DNA of 64,000 bases from Branchiostoma belcheri (GCF_001625305.1 NW_017803910.1:1758960-1822959), one strand, 5' to 3'. Positions 23,899 through 52,450 are shown, counted from the first letter of the stretch. The notes: generated from the sequence alone by a model not told the origin. Translations and numbers: made by a program.

Positions 23899-24459
23899 GT
23901 ACAGCTGTTTCATGTTTTGTCAGTAGAAGGAGTAGTGTATGTATTAACCTGCTGGATGCCAGACTGTTGCACTGAAGGGTCTATGCAGGCCAGCTCCTAT
24001 GATAAGCTCCAAGGCCATCATTTTACCGCGACAGCCCGGTTTAGGGGTCTATCACAGTCGTTAAAGTTCCTTTGGAATGTTGGCCCTAGAGAGCCCCAGA
24101 ACCGAGCTGGCTTGTAGGTGTGCCCTGGACAGTGTAGCATCAAGGTTATGTAGAAAGCAGACTAGTCGAGAAATTTGGATGAGCAGAAGTTTTGTCGATC
24201 AACATGAGTCAGCATGTCCTGTGAGGGGCTTTGTTTGTAGTGGCACAATGACCGCAAGTTACCTGGTTGCTGATGTAGGAATTCTTTAGTAGCCCAAAAA
24301 CAATTGCCACTGGTCGGGCTGAAGGGTGTTTTTTTGGCCCCAGCCCTACTGAGCATAGGCTGTTCTGCCGCTTCCGGATGCCTGGTAGAGGCTAGTCTTT
24401 AAAGCATTTTACTGTTCTCTCCCACAAATATGTTAAAAATGGTATCTCTTGACAGAATC

Positions 24460-27400
24460 ATGGCGGACCAAACGAGGTACTTCGTGTGCGTGCTCCTCCT
24501 GACGTCATGCTGTTGCATGCTGGGAAGGTCCCGCGCAGAGGATGTTGGGGAGGCGACCCTGGTGTATCAGTGGACAAAGTTGGACTATGACTGGCCAAGC
24601 GACGAGATTCGACAGGTCTTTTACTTTTCTTGGCTACAAGAAAGGTAGAAGAATGTGTGAAGACGTTTGTAGAAGTAGGAAAAGATTAGATAAACTAATG
24701 CACGAAGTTTCAGTATAACCAAGTATCTCAAGTTTTCTTTAGGATATGCTGCCCATTCTCATTATGAAACGTAACGTCAATAGTGGGTCGATCGGACAAA
24801 GGCTTTAAAGAGATAGATCACCATGACAGCCAGTTGTTAGTGAAATACGCGTATCTAATACGAGACTCAAATTTCCTTAAAATATATGGAGCTCCGAAGA
24901 AAACTGGTTGTAAGATTTTCTGTGGTGCCCCAACAGTCAAATAATCAAACTAAGAGATAGATGAGTTGATGATATGAGAGATTCTTTATTGACACAACAA
25001 AAAAGTACAGAGACTTTTGTATGGTCTTCTACAACTTAACTAAAGATCTAACAAAGCTAAATACATGTGTGGATAACGTTATCTTACGTACAGAGTATAT
25101 GATATATACTCGTAACTTACTTATTTGATGATATGAGAGTACTAAAACTGGAAGCACGTCAGGATTGTTAACGTTGTTTCAAAATTCATTTCTTGTGTCC
25201 CAGAATGCCATAGCTAACGGGTACGTACCGGAGGACATCATCCCCACAGGTATCAAGGTTCACGACCAGGTGGTGTACCTGACCACGCCCCGCTGGCGGG
25301 CTGGTGTACCGGCCTCTCTCAGGTAGGCGACGGGTTATTTCAGCCGTCTTTGGCCTTTTCTTAGCCTGGGTGCCATCCGATTTGTAACGGCTGTGACGGC
25401 AACCCCGAAAAATTTCGGGGTTGCCGTTACAAATCGGATGGCACCCAGGCTAGCCTTTTCTAGCCTCCTCAGACAAAGTAGAACCCATAACATTTTTGAG
25501 GGTTTATAATGTGCTTTTCTTCCTGATGGCAAATCTTTTTTTATTTGTACTCAGTTTCTTGTGCACACATAAAACGTTAAAAAAAGCGCTTTGAAATTCG
25601 TCGAGTGATAGATCTTTGTTAAAGAGTGCGTTAACAATGCTTTATTGGGCATAGAGTAAAGCAAATAGCCAGAGCATCAGGTAAACAGATTGTCTACATT
25701 TTTTTGGCGACGTCTCAGGGAGGAGCCTAATGGTACAGTATTGTGTGTGTGCAGTTTGCAAGAATTCTATGAATGGTACAGGCATTTTGTCCACAGGAAT
25801 AGAATGTCCACAGGCATGTCTCTGACCCACATCTATGCCCACATTCCTGTAAACCCTTGGGAAGACCTCTCTGCCCCATCGCCCTACTTTCTGTGACCCC
25901 GGGGCTCGTTCACTATACACTCAGGGGAGGAGTGTACTGTATCTGTCTAGACTTACATGTAATTATAAAAGGTACCCCTCAAAATTATGAAATGATGGCA
26001 GTGCCATGCAAACAATAACCATAACAGCAACCACCGTCGCCATGGCAATGTATGTTTTCATTGCCAGTCTTGTTCTTGTTACTGTACCTCCTTGTCAGTT
26101 CCGTGGTGGAGACGGCGGACGGGCGGACTGTGCTGCGACCCTTCCCGAGCTGGGAAATGAACCAGCTCGGCAACTGCTCCGCTCTCCAGTCGGTCCAGGT
26201 GAGGCCGTTTCCCAAGTCTCCTTCTCTTCTGTGTAAACTTTTTTTTCTGGAAAGGTGATGAATCGAAATATTGGAATATATCAAATAGCGACAGAATCCG
26301 GGCGTTGGCGGAATAAGGGGGTTGGTTTTTTTTTCGTAACGCCTCAAGCCTTTTGTAGGTTTTGTTATCTTCTCTTTATCAAGCAATAGAAATAGTTTTC
26401 TACCAGTTTGCGAACATAAAATCATGCACAAATATCAATGGCTTTTAAAAGCACCTTTATAGTATAAGTTTAAGCGTATTTCAGGCATTTCTTAGCTTTC
26501 TATACCTACCTTTTATGTTGACGGTCTCCTCTTTCGTTTTAGAGTATGGAAGTCGACCCACTGGGACGCATGTGGATTGCTGACGTCGGCGGAACCTGTG
26601 CACCGAAACTCATCATCTACGACATTAAGACCGACGACGTCATCAGGAAGTACACGTTTCCCGATGACGTGGCCAACACGAACACCACGTACCTGAACGA
26701 CATCGTGATTGACACCTCGGCAGACGATCCGGAGGACTGGTTCGCGTACATCTCCAACTCACGCAGTCCTGGCGGGATCGTGGTGTATGACTACAGGCGG
26801 GACTCCTCGCATAAGTGAGACTTTTAACTTTATTTTTATGTTTACCGAAGGAAACATACTGTTTTTGCTCTGTTTCCTCTTCTTCTTCTCCAAAAAAATA
26901 CGGTCAATGACCTGAACCAGATGTCTGTCACCGTGGTAACTGGTGTTGGGTCACATCTTGTTGCAATTTTATAGCAGGGGGGATTTAGACTCCTGTCTGA
27001 CCATATATATATATGAATGCGTTTGAGTAAGAATTAACAGAGCAGACCATATTCGAAGGTATCAAAACATTATGCATTTGCTTTGCAAATGTTATGTTTC
27101 TAGTTATTTTTTTTTCAACGTACTTCCAGAGTTTTCCACCCCAGTATGAGCGTGGAACCGGACGCGACTCTCATGACGATAAATGGGCGGAACTACACCT
27201 TTGACGTGGCGAATGATGGGATAGCTCTGTCACAACTGGGAGACAACATGAAGGTGAGAAGTGTTAGCCTCCTGTGAAGGACTCCGGGCGGGTGGTAGTT
27301 TTGATACTGCGTTTTGTAGAATTTTTAACGCGTTCTCTTGTCGGCTATCCTACAACCAGCCGCCCAGAGAAGGTTTGTACCTTTGGTCTTTGTATCTTTG

Positions 27401-28518
27401 CTGCAGGTGTACTACTGTGCGCTGAGCGCCTATAACCTGTACTCCGTCCCGACCAGCGTCATCAAACAACCCGTGGTGACCGACATCAGCAGTAGTGTGA
27501 CTCCTGAAGGTACGGACGTGTGTTTGTAGTTTGTACAAACCTAGAATTCACCATATTCTAACTCCAGACGCTCTCGTGATTCCGTGGGAAAGCTATAAAA
27601 AAAAGGATACTTTAGAATGGACTCCAGGCTATTTTATTTACTAACTCACTCAATGACACAGCCATGCATGCACGGCCCTTAATAGCTCACGAGTATTCAG
27701 CAGAAGTCTGAAAGTCTACGTACGTTCTTGGATACGCAGAGAAGAGCTGCGTTTGAACCTAGTTAACCCGGGTGATGTCCTTGGTGCTAAAATGGGGGGG
27801 TCGCCAAGGCGGGCGTTGGAACTAGACAGGCGCGGTTCTGGATACGACACTCATTCACTCCGTAGAAATCGCCCAGAAACATTCCATGACTTAGCCACTG
27901 CAATGTTTCCTTTTATATTATTATTAATTATATCATTCTGTAGTACACAGAATTTATAGTTTACGTTAATCTCGAAGCAGATCCTACAGAACTTTACATC
28001 CAAAAGGCAAGCAGTACCCGATTGACCAGGCAGTGTCCAGCCGCCACTCTCTCAAAGATCTAGAAGTATCTGCTTGGAGATATGCTAACGATACGTGTGT
28101 GTTAAAGGATCTCTCTACTTGTCTGACAGGGCGTAAGATTTCCCAGAGCGACGGTCTCGCCGTGTCCCAAGAAGGGAACCTGTACTTCGCGGCCTTACAC
28201 CTCAACGCCGTGTACGGGTGGGACACGTCATCAGGAGATGTGTCCTCGGCACAAGAGCTCGTTTCTGATGACGTCACCATGCAGTGGGCAGACACCTTAG
28301 CTTTTGATGACGCGGGTTACCTGTGGTTCCTCGCCAACAGGCTGCACATGTGGCGCGTGAACGAGTTAACCTTCACGGGTTCAGAGCAAAACTTCCTGGT
28401 GTGGAAGGTGTATGTGGGAGAGAAGTCGTACATGCACAAAAGTGGCGCGAAGTCCGTGAGGGCTGGCTGGCTGATGTGTGTAGTGGCAGTAGTGTGTGCC
28501 GCCATTCGTGAAATTTAA
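24460..28518 (+). CDS. Yellow / major royal jelly protein family, secreted, 7 exons
   Basis: Yellow/MRJP proteins are secreted six-bladed propellers, best known for insect pigmentation and royal jelly. Exons are 24460-24615, 25204-25322, 26099-26198, 26543-26814, 27130-27253, 27407-27509 and 28130-28518. Every junction is in phase, giving 420 residues, the usual family length. Residues 1-30 form a signal peptide (hydrophobic YFVCVLLLTSCCCMLG). Family words follow in order: YQWTKLDYDWPSDEIRQ, NGYVPEDIIPTGIKV, TTPRWRAGVPASL, VLRPFPSW, MWIADVGG, YLNDIVIDT and the blade-six stretch SQSDGLAVSQEGNLYFAAL. I start at 24460 rather than 24430 because an acceptor ends just before it. The last about 25 residues contain GWLMCVVAVVCAAI and end six bases of code later, an unusual hydrophobic tail that may anchor the protein (GPI or membrane). 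Function in this animal is unknown. Confidence 0.88.
25362..25452. mobile_element. Fold-back element, TAGCCTGGGTG ends (family member 1)
   Basis: The unit opens TAGCCTGGGTGCCATCCG and closes with its exact reverse complement. The inner GGCAACCCCGAAA is also mirrored, so almost the whole 91 bp is palindromic. It lies in intron 2 of the yellow/MRJP gene. Its ends resemble those of the fold-back at 36437-36546. Confidence 0.65.
25700..26090. repeat. Shared intron repeat, part A, copy 1
   Basis: This segment has two stretches that recur at 62195-62395: TTTTGGCGACG(T/C)CTCA with GTGTGCAGTTTGCAAGAATT, and CCACCGTCGCCATGGCAATG continuing through TATGTTTTCATTG. The match ends close to the acceptor of yellow/MRJP exon 3 at 26099. 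Confidence 0.65.
26825..27120. repeat. Shared intron repeat, part B, copy 1
   Basis: About 280 bp of yellow/MRJP intron 4 recurs at 63255-63530 in the NHL gene. Shared words include ACTTTATTTTTATGTTTACCG-type text, CACC(G/A)TGGTAACTGGTGTTGGG, TTGCAATTTTATAG and TAAGAATTAACAGAGCAGAC. Parts A and B keep the same order and a similar distance in both places. Confidence 0.7.
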
Positions 28519-28842
28519 AGAATTTCATCTCATGAGGCCTCCTCTTACTTAAAGTAAAGAAAAATTGCTGTTGCAGACTATTACTACATGTACTGTATTA
28601 CAAACTACACCCCATTTGGTACGATACTTAAATGCATTGTTGTCATGCCCAACTCTCATATCTGCTTACATACTAGGTCAATTTCTTTATACTTCATTTC
28701 CAGACCAAATTGTCCATACATAATTACTATATTGTACGTCACATACTGCCATCGATAATATTTTGTACTCATGACTGTAGAAAAGATTAGCCTTGCAGCA
28801 TTCATTAATTGCCACACATTGTACCATGTACGATTGTTGAGC

Positions 28843-28848
28843 AATAAA
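28843..28848 (+). terminator. Poly(A) signal of the yellow/MRJP gene
   Basis: AATAAA lies 325 bases after the stop codon, within GAGCAATAAAGTTC. It is the first good hexamer downstream. Confidence 0.5.
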
Positions 28849-29134
28849 GTTCAATCAGTCACATGACTGTGAAACGTGAGTTGTTGTACGTACTTAACGA
28901 AACGCCACTAAAGAAAACAAGAAATGCCGTGACTAACGATATAGACTACCCAATCAACATTACACTTATGAATGCAATGATCGATGTATGTTCCAGCAGG
29001 CCTATACGGTTTTATATACTCGTACTAACCCTGACCCTAGCCCTAAACACCTGGCCTCTCACGTATGTGGCAGCTCAAGGATTTGGCTCAACACCGGGGA
29101 CACGGTAGCTTTGTTCTTTTTTCATGCATGTAAT

Positions 29135-29198
29135 TATAAAGGCGGCGCTAGCTATTGTTTCAGTCCTGCAGGGACAGCTGCGAGCTAAGGCGGACAAG
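29135..29198 (+). promoter_or_regulatory. Putative TATA box and non-coding first exon of ABCC5
   Basis: TATAAA at 29135, an initiator-like TCAGTC about 29160, and a GTAAGG donor after 29198 form a coherent small promoter plus UTR exon. The evidence is sequence pattern only; alternative start sites are likely. Confidence 0.35.
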
Positions 29199-30332
29199 GT
29201 AAGGCAGACTGAAGTTACTGTTACATTTTACATGATGCAATGTGGCCAGAAAACACTTAAAGGGTACCCAAAGTCGTTTCCTTAAGTCTAGATTTAAGGC
29301 ACGTATTATTTGACACGAGTCAGATTTGAAGGTTGACATGTTGTCTTTCTTTTGTATGCCCTGTTGTGGTTGGGCTGTTGTAGAGTCAATGAGACAAAGG
29401 GATTTAAGTAACTGTTACGAGTAGACAAATCCGTAGTCCAAAAAAACGATCAAGCCCTCTGATAACATACCAGTTATACCTCCACCCTCATTTTGGTCAA
29501 TGTGTACATTTTTCATTTCGTTAATAGGACTGGTAGAGACTAGAGGATTCATCTGTTGTTTTCAATTGTTGCCGTCACATGTCATGGGTTATCTTACTGT
29601 TGATCATGGGGTATTGTTTTCAGCAAATGGAAACATGCAATGCACATAACTGTTGTCCTATGCTATTTCATAGCACAGATAGAACAACGGATTTTTGTTG
29701 AAAATAGTTTAAATGAACATGTCAATCATTGACAATAGACAGTCGTTGATTAGAAAAAAAAAACCACGTGCTCTCCGATGGTAAGGTATAACTCGTGACC
29801 TTTGACAATTTGTGTCGATGCTTGACTGATTTTTAACGCATTTTTTTTCTAATTTGTAATTAAAAGTCTGATTTTGAGCCAATTCCCTGTCCGCAAGCCA
29901 TTCAAGCTTCCATGTTGCCTGAATCCAACACAGTTGAATGGTATACAAACTTGTGAGGGAAACTATTGGAAAAAAACTGGATAAATGATCCTCGTGGGAT
30001 TTTTACGTTTTGTACTTAATGAGTGTCAAAAGCTGTGGGAGAGAACATGTATGTTCCTTCACTTACGAAAGAAGTTACCTATTTAAAGAAGCAAAGACAA
30101 TTCATCTTAATTTCTACACGTTCAGGCGGGTGAAAAAAAACATAACAAAAAATCATAGAAGAACTTCAAACCAGGTGCTTACTTTCACCCAAGTTATAAC
30201 AGCGGTGTAAACAGTCCTTTTCCACAACCCCAGGGCATGCTAATTTCCAAGCAGATATTGGTGGTTACACAACATTGTCAAATTATCGTGGCAGATACAG
30301 TGTCTGGATAATTAAACTGGCAAAACCAGTTT

Positions 30333-30413
30333 ACATAGGTAAGGTACGGGACAGACCAGTTCATATAGGTAAGGTACGGGAAAGGCCAGTTTATATAGGT
30401 CTCGTATAGATAG
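30333..30413. repeat. Tandem repeat, 30-bp period
   Basis: CCAGTTTACATAGGTAAGGT and close variants occur nearly three times, in the putative 5' UTR intron of ABCC5. Confidence 0.7.
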
Positions 30414-30862
30414 AAATCCATATAGGCTAAGCTCAATGCGCATTTCATGAAATGCTAAAAGAGTTACTTATTAGCAGGGAAGGTCCGAAACATTGTCGAC
30501 AATTTAACTTTACTACCAACCGATCTAGGGCTTTTCGCCTATTCCCGGTCATATTTTCTTGTCTGTATTGAAATTCTGTACTGCACTAACAATAAAAGAC
30601 ATTCCATGAGAGTACAGATGTATTTTACCAAATGCACAGTGAATTAGCCCGACATTGTAATTATGGGCCTTCGTACGCACTGTACCGTACCTAAACGGGT
30701 ACAGATCTGTCCTGTAGCCAACCAAGGATATTATATTGAGATTCTATCTAATGTCCTTGAGCAAACAAAAGATCTGCTAGAAAATTATTGGTGCCTGACA
30801 GGTTGGACCAGACTACTATTCGAAGAAGTCCAGCACCCCACCAAGTTGTCCCTACTACTAGT

Positions 30863-31040
30863 CTAATATAAGGGTTGTCTCAGACTAGTAGATGCGACAA
30901 CTAGTTCAATTCTGTTGCGTAGTATTAGGAAATCACTGTGATACTACTATTGTAATATAAAGGTTGTCGTCTCAGACCAGTAGATCGGACAACTAGTTTA
31001 ATTCTGTCTCTCAGTATAAGAACACACTGTGATATCGTCC
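30863..31040. repeat. Tandem duplication, 90-bp period, before ABCC5 exon 1
   Basis: Two copies start at 30863 and 30953. Each contains TAATATAA(A/G)GGTTGTC, CAGACTAGTAGAT or CAGACCAGTAGAT, GACAACTAGTT and CACTGTGATA. The second copy ends about 15 bases before the acceptor of the first coding exon. Confidence 0.7.
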
Positions 31041-31061
31041 TAACTATGACACAGGGCCAAC

Positions 31062-47595
<16,534 letters not shown>

Positions 47596-47866
47596 TTTAA
47601 GGGTTATTATTTGAAGTGTCGATTCAATATAGCATATAGCAAGCCGTATGCTGTACATAGCTACTTATCTAGCAAGGTATTTATTCAATCCATTCTATTA
47701 ATCTGTTCAAGTGTCGATTCTGTTAGGGTTTATGATAAATAAGAGCCAAGATATTACGTAAGGACGCTAAATATAAGCATATAAGTTATTTGACGGTCCA
47801 TAAAAAGTACAGGGTAATGCAAAACGAAGAAGTAGATTAGAATCTAAGATGCAATGCAAATTCTGC

Positions 47867-47872
47867 AATAAA
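47867..47872 (+). terminator. Poly(A) signal of ABCC5
   Basis: AATAAA in TCTGCAATAAAGCAG lies 272 bases after the TAG stop. The remaining interval up to 48242 is the tail-to-tail space with the dioxygenase gene and shows no coding signal. Confidence 0.5.
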
Positions 47873-48242
47873 GCAGAAATATAGCTTGACAGGATATGTC
47901 TTTATAATGTAGGTACAATGTACTAAATTTAAGATTTTTAGTTACTAGTAACTAGTTGAAAACAAATGTCTGTATTTTACCTTTACGAGCCATTAAAGGT
48001 TTTCCCATAAGTCGTGAATCGTTCCAAACAGCCTTCAGACTATTAAAGGTGCAGGACTCGACAATGCTTGAGAGGGTGTTCAGCAGACAGAAGTAAGTCT
48101 TTAGGTTACCAATGCTCTATTGGTTACGGGGTTAGGCAGCAGGGAGAAGGTTATAAGCAATTTGATAACAAAGAACAAAACATGTTCGGGTTGTGGTTAA
48201 TGTTTCTCTACACATAACCATCATGTTAACATGTTGAGCCAG

Positions 48243-51169
48243 TTACGCCTTCTTGTCCAAAGACCCCAGGGAGAAGTCTCTATCCAGAGAGAAGAAGTCC
48301 TTCCCGGTTAGGTCAGTCACAGTAGAACACTCCAGGATAGCCGCGTTGGGAAGCTGCAAAACAATACATAATTATTCCAAACTTGTATTCACAAGACGTG
48401 GTGACGGCACACTCAGGTCTTTTGTCAACTTATTTTTATACCGCCACCAACACAGAAGACAATACAGCACCCATTTCCACCTGAGCGAAGTGAGAAAAGT
48501 CCCAAACGCACACGATCAGTGGCATGACAGGATTCGAACCCGGGACCTCTTGGTTCCGAGTCGGACACTCCGCACGACCGTCACGTCGCACGACCCCACC
48601 ATTTGCTCAGTGTAAGACCAAGAGACCTATTTTTGAGATATTTTTCTGAACGTACAATGCATGATTTATTAATTGTCACTTGTCAATACTTGGATATGTT
48701 CTCTTCATGCATTGATGAAAATCCTATAGTTATTAAATTTGAAACAACAGTCACCTTGCTGAGAGGCGTGTACTGAGGATGGTGGTGTTTGTAGACGGGG
48801 TTGTTGTCGGCACGGTTGTAGGCAACGAGAAAGGCCCACCTGCAACAACAAACGTTCATCATCAACATTAGAACTCATTCCGATACAGCTCTCTACTCGG
48901 AAAGAAACAGTCACACATGGTATCCAAGAACGTAGATGTGCCCCAGGCACGGTTTTGGATACGAATGGACTATCCAGAATCGTGCATGGTTCTGGATAAA
49001 GCACAGCCCTAGATACACCGTGGATACAATAAATAAGAGAACTATGTGCTCAAAAACACGTTTCTTTAAGCCGTGACATCACGTGCAATCAGCCAATAGA
49101 AGAAGAGCGAACCTGCGCCTGTCGCTGCTGTTCTGGTCGCTGCGGTGCAGGATGTTGGAGTGGAAGAACAGCGCGTCCCCCGGGTCTATCTCCACATGGA
49201 ACAGCCCAAGCGCCTTCTCAAGCTGAGGAATGAAAAATGACAATTTCATTCTTGTGTTGCTGTCATTAGATTAGTAACTTAGAGTTTTTGACAAGAAAGA
49301 ACCTTTCTACGCAACCGTATTTCTTCTTCTGGTGGACAGTTTCTGAAACAAAGTGTAATGTTTAGATGAAAAGAAATTCACATCAATGTCATTTAATACT
49401 GTAACTGGACTCCCTACCTCTGCCACTCTCTCTAGATCCGCTCCCGCCTGGTCCCCGACACGAACATGGTCCACTCTACCAGCCCTGTGGGACCCAGGGA
49501 TGATCTAAACAAAGGAACAAACAGACGAATAAACACATAAACACATGAAGGTATATCTTCAACATTGATTCTTGACGTAGTTAAGCCGTTTAACCAGTTC
49601 ATTCAGCCATCGCTAAGTGTTTTTTTTTTTCGATAAAACGATCTCTGCTTACCTTGAGGCAACCATTTCCCCTATCAGCCTTGTCAACAGCGATCCACAC
49701 CGTGCCCATATTAGGATACATGCAGCCGTTCTCGTACCAATAGCTGGAAACAGACATTTTTCACTTAAAACATTGTCACATTTGCCCCCAGACCGCAAAC
49801 ATATTGGTTATTTACACATGTATATAATTATGGTTGAAAAGACTGAAAGAAGTTGCCGAATAAATTTAGACCTGAAACCAACTGTGTTAATACAATTCTC
49901 TCAATTATCAATGTTTTTCTTGTATCTAGTATGCTAGAATCAAACATAATTTTTCTGAATGGGACTTTTCTTTTTAGAGTGGAAGCAGCGTACCCATAAT
50001 CCTGGTGCCAGAGATGGGCGCCCCCCGTCCGAGCCTCCTTCATGATGACCTTGGAATGGTAGTGATATACCTCACCACCAAGAAGCTGTGTAAATAACAA
50101 CAACAACAAAGAGAAATCAGTAAATAAAAACTAGATGTAAACAATGAAAATCCAGTGGCCCCAGTCGGTGGATGAACACATGGGCAGATTAAACAGAAAA
50201 AATAAATTCATCCTTACGAAACATACATAGACCTATTATATATCCAGTTTCTACGTGTATAGACCTTGGCCATAAGATATCCGCCATCTTGGTGTCCCGT
50301 TACTGACCAAAAGTCTTCACATACGGCAGGACACCAAGATGGCGGCGGCCCACCAATGACGTCCTCTCTACACATTCTATATTTCTAAGAACCTGTTCGA
50401 AAGTTCCCGCCACTTTCTCCGTCCTGGCCACCACGCCTGTGATGTCATTGCCGACGTTGTTCCACAGAACCGTCTTGGTCTTCCTGCCCCCAGTGTCGTC
50501 CCGTCCGTAGCTTTTGGTCTTCACGCCTTCATCGGACTCCAGAGCCTCCGTCAGTTTCCTCGTCTCCTCGCCGCTCAGGAGGGACCGGATGATGACGTAG
50601 CCATTCTTGTCGAAGGCAGCTTTGACGTCGTCCGTCACCTTGAAACCCTCCGTAAAATGGTACTCAGATTCTACAGAAAAAAAGTTCAAAACAATCGTTT
50701 GTATGTCCAATATATACATTTCAATCATTTAGCAAGTGTAAACTTTTTTTCGGTTCCACAAAGGCCGAGAAACCAAAAGATTTCACACAAGAAATATAAT
50801 TTTGTAGACTACCTATATTATTTCACCAAGAGAAAAGAATCTGCTAATTCAAATCATGTACGTGCACATAGGAAAGGTCGAATAACGAGAACCTGCTTAT
50901 TTAGATTTAGCAACAATACTGGTCCAAAGTGCAACCGAGTTTCTGAGGAAAATGACCTATGACTCTTCATTACATTACATTACATTACATTACATTACAT
51001 TACTTTCCCAGGCAGCCTGATAACATAGTAGTGTACAAAGGTGACGGGGGTCACCTTGAAGTCTTCACTTGCTAAAACGCACACAAAACGTGTTTAGAAA
51101 TCACAACGATCCTCGATTTTAATTACCATAGTATTTAGTATGTTCACTCTAGTCGAACTTACCTGGCAT
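48243..51169 (-). CDS. Phytanoyl-CoA dioxygenase (PhyH) family enzyme, 8 exons
   Basis: PhyH-family enzymes are Fe(II)/2-oxoglutarate hydroxylases. Exons run 51163-51169, 50393-50670, 49994-50085, 49653-49743, 49418-49504, 49113-49222, 48755-48839 and 48243-48353, giving 286 residues with all phases consistent. The first coding exon holds only ATG CCA G. Iron ligands are visible: HLWHQDYG gives His122 and Asp124, and [13 protein letters not shown] gives His211. [15 protein letters not shown] and [19 protein letters not shown] are family stretches. [17 protein letters not shown] resembles bacterial PhyH proteins of unknown substrate more than human PHYH or PHYHD1; no N-terminal PTS2 is evident. 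Two donors (after exons 2 and 6) are GTTC-type, weaker than the others. The start is head-to-head with BHMT. The substrate is unknown. Confidence 0.88.
48375..48600 (-). mobile_element. tRNA-derived SINE in the dioxygenase intron 7
   Basis: The minus strand reads CCGAGTCGG-type head text in reverse complement, B box GGTTCGAATCCTGTCATGCC, body GTTGGTGGCGGTATAAAAAT and tail CACGTCTTGTGAATACAAG. It is the same family as 43970-44204. Confidence 0.7.
50969..51003. repeat. (ATTAC)n microsatellite
   Basis: Seven ATTAC pentamers lie in the first intron of the dioxygenase gene. Confidence 0.9.
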
Positions 51170-52312
51170 CGTCGCAGTCTGAGTGTGTTCTACCCTTTGT
51201 ACAGTACGTCACACATGTCAGGGACTGTAATCATATGACGTTGGAACCCTGCCGCCATCTTTGTGTACACATGGTGACTGGTACAATAGGAAATGTCAAA
51301 CAAACATGCGACCCGATTCGTGGCGTGGCGGACTTTGTAAGCCCAGGCAAGCTCAAAGTTTCAACGATTCAATATCTGCATAACTGGCCATTGCCAATAA
51401 CTGAAATCTTTATTGACAACAAAAAGTACAGCGACTTAAGGACCTTAAGGTCTCCTACAATTATACATCAAAATGCACACAACGAAGGACTTGACGTTAT
51501 CTATATTATATATAGGTTGTATGTTTTGGACGTTGGATGTAAAATACTGTATGTTTTTACTAGCTACGCTTCGACAGTTCTTTTTCGTCACCACGTTTTA
51601 GTTACTGGCGATGCGGGACACCATAACCTGCCACTCTCTTCTTTCCAGTGGTTGCTTCGTCGGTAAATATTGATTACCCCACGGCAGAGGGCATTTGCAT
51701 GGCATTAGACTTTAAGAAAGGTGGGTCCCAATAGGCTTGCGCGAGTTATAAATAACTACATCAACCGGTGCAAATCAGGTCGGCTGTACTGACCCGAGCA
51801 GTGGTCAGTTGTCGACAAACGTTTAGGTACAGGCTCTATCTGTGTGCCTAAGAAACTCCGCACGGCGAGGTCACGATCAAGAAAAGGTACGAACTGCTCT
51901 TTCTTTGTAGTTGATTTTACATGGTGTGTTGCATGTTCAGTGGTGACTAATCATTGGGTCAAGGAATTAACGGCCACATACCAACGAGGTGGACGTGTTG
52001 TCTGTTGTAGGAAAGCAAGGTGTGGGAGTAGGGAGGGTGGGCCATACAATGAGCACCGATCTGCCTGTGCCTAGGCCATGGCACTAGTAGCTGGCCCCTT
52101 GCTATACAGTAGGTTCCTCCCTGCTGCATGTTCAAGGGTCCTGTACGTGTGTAGTTGTATATTTTCATTACATCTTCTGGTATCATTGTTCGGTGAATTA
52201 AGGATAATCCGTTTATATATCCCGCATACCTTTATTACTTCTTGGGGATATCTTTTGCCTGGTGAAGATAACCGGTTTGTTTACCTCGTCTTCCGCCAGG
52301 TGAAAGGTCACC
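51170..52312. promoter_or_regulatory. Head-to-head promoter interval (dioxygenase / BHMT)
   Basis: These 1143 bp separate the two start codons and should hold both promoters and 5' UTRs. Open frames at 51235-51666 and 51844-52186 lack family features. A possible donor AAAAG|GTACGA occurs at 51886, so an upstream BHMT UTR exon is conceivable. No TATA box stands out. Confidence 0.4.
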
Positions 52313-52450
52313 ATGTCTTACCTGTCCCGTTTGTCGAAGGTAGTGCGATATCAGTGTTTACTGCAGAAGTCTCCTGTGGTGTTAGTAAGTCACGGAGTTC
52401 GCAAATTCAGCAGGTCAACAGCACGGAACAACAATGGCGGCCCTGATCAA
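52313..52450 (+). other. BHMT: Predicted mitochondrial targeting presequence of BHMT
   Basis: The 46 residues of exon 1 begin [14 protein letters not shown] and include [10 protein letters not shown]. They hold many Arg/Lys, Ser and Leu, and the only acidic residue is the Asp near the exon end. Such composition, with an R-x-F/S cleavage-like site, is typical of matrix targeting. Vertebrate BHMT lacks it and is cytosolic. Confidence 0.6.

Larger units (their letters stand above)
28849..31061. other. Interval between yellow/MRJP and ABCC5, with likely ABCC5 promoter
   Basis: No coding exon was found. A TATA-like box at 29135-29140 is followed about 25-30 bases later by TCAGTCC and a possible non-coding exon ending GACAAG|GTAAGG at 29198. 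The acceptor TGACACAG at 31054 precedes the ABCC5 start by seven bases, so a 5' UTR intron of 1.9 kb is plausible. Tandem duplications sit at 30333-30413 and 30863-31040. Confidence 0.45.

Noticed and set aside
52434..52450. ATG 52434 as BHMT start
   Set aside because: It leaves phase 2 at the donor and meets a stop in exon 2; ATG 52313 keeps the family frame.
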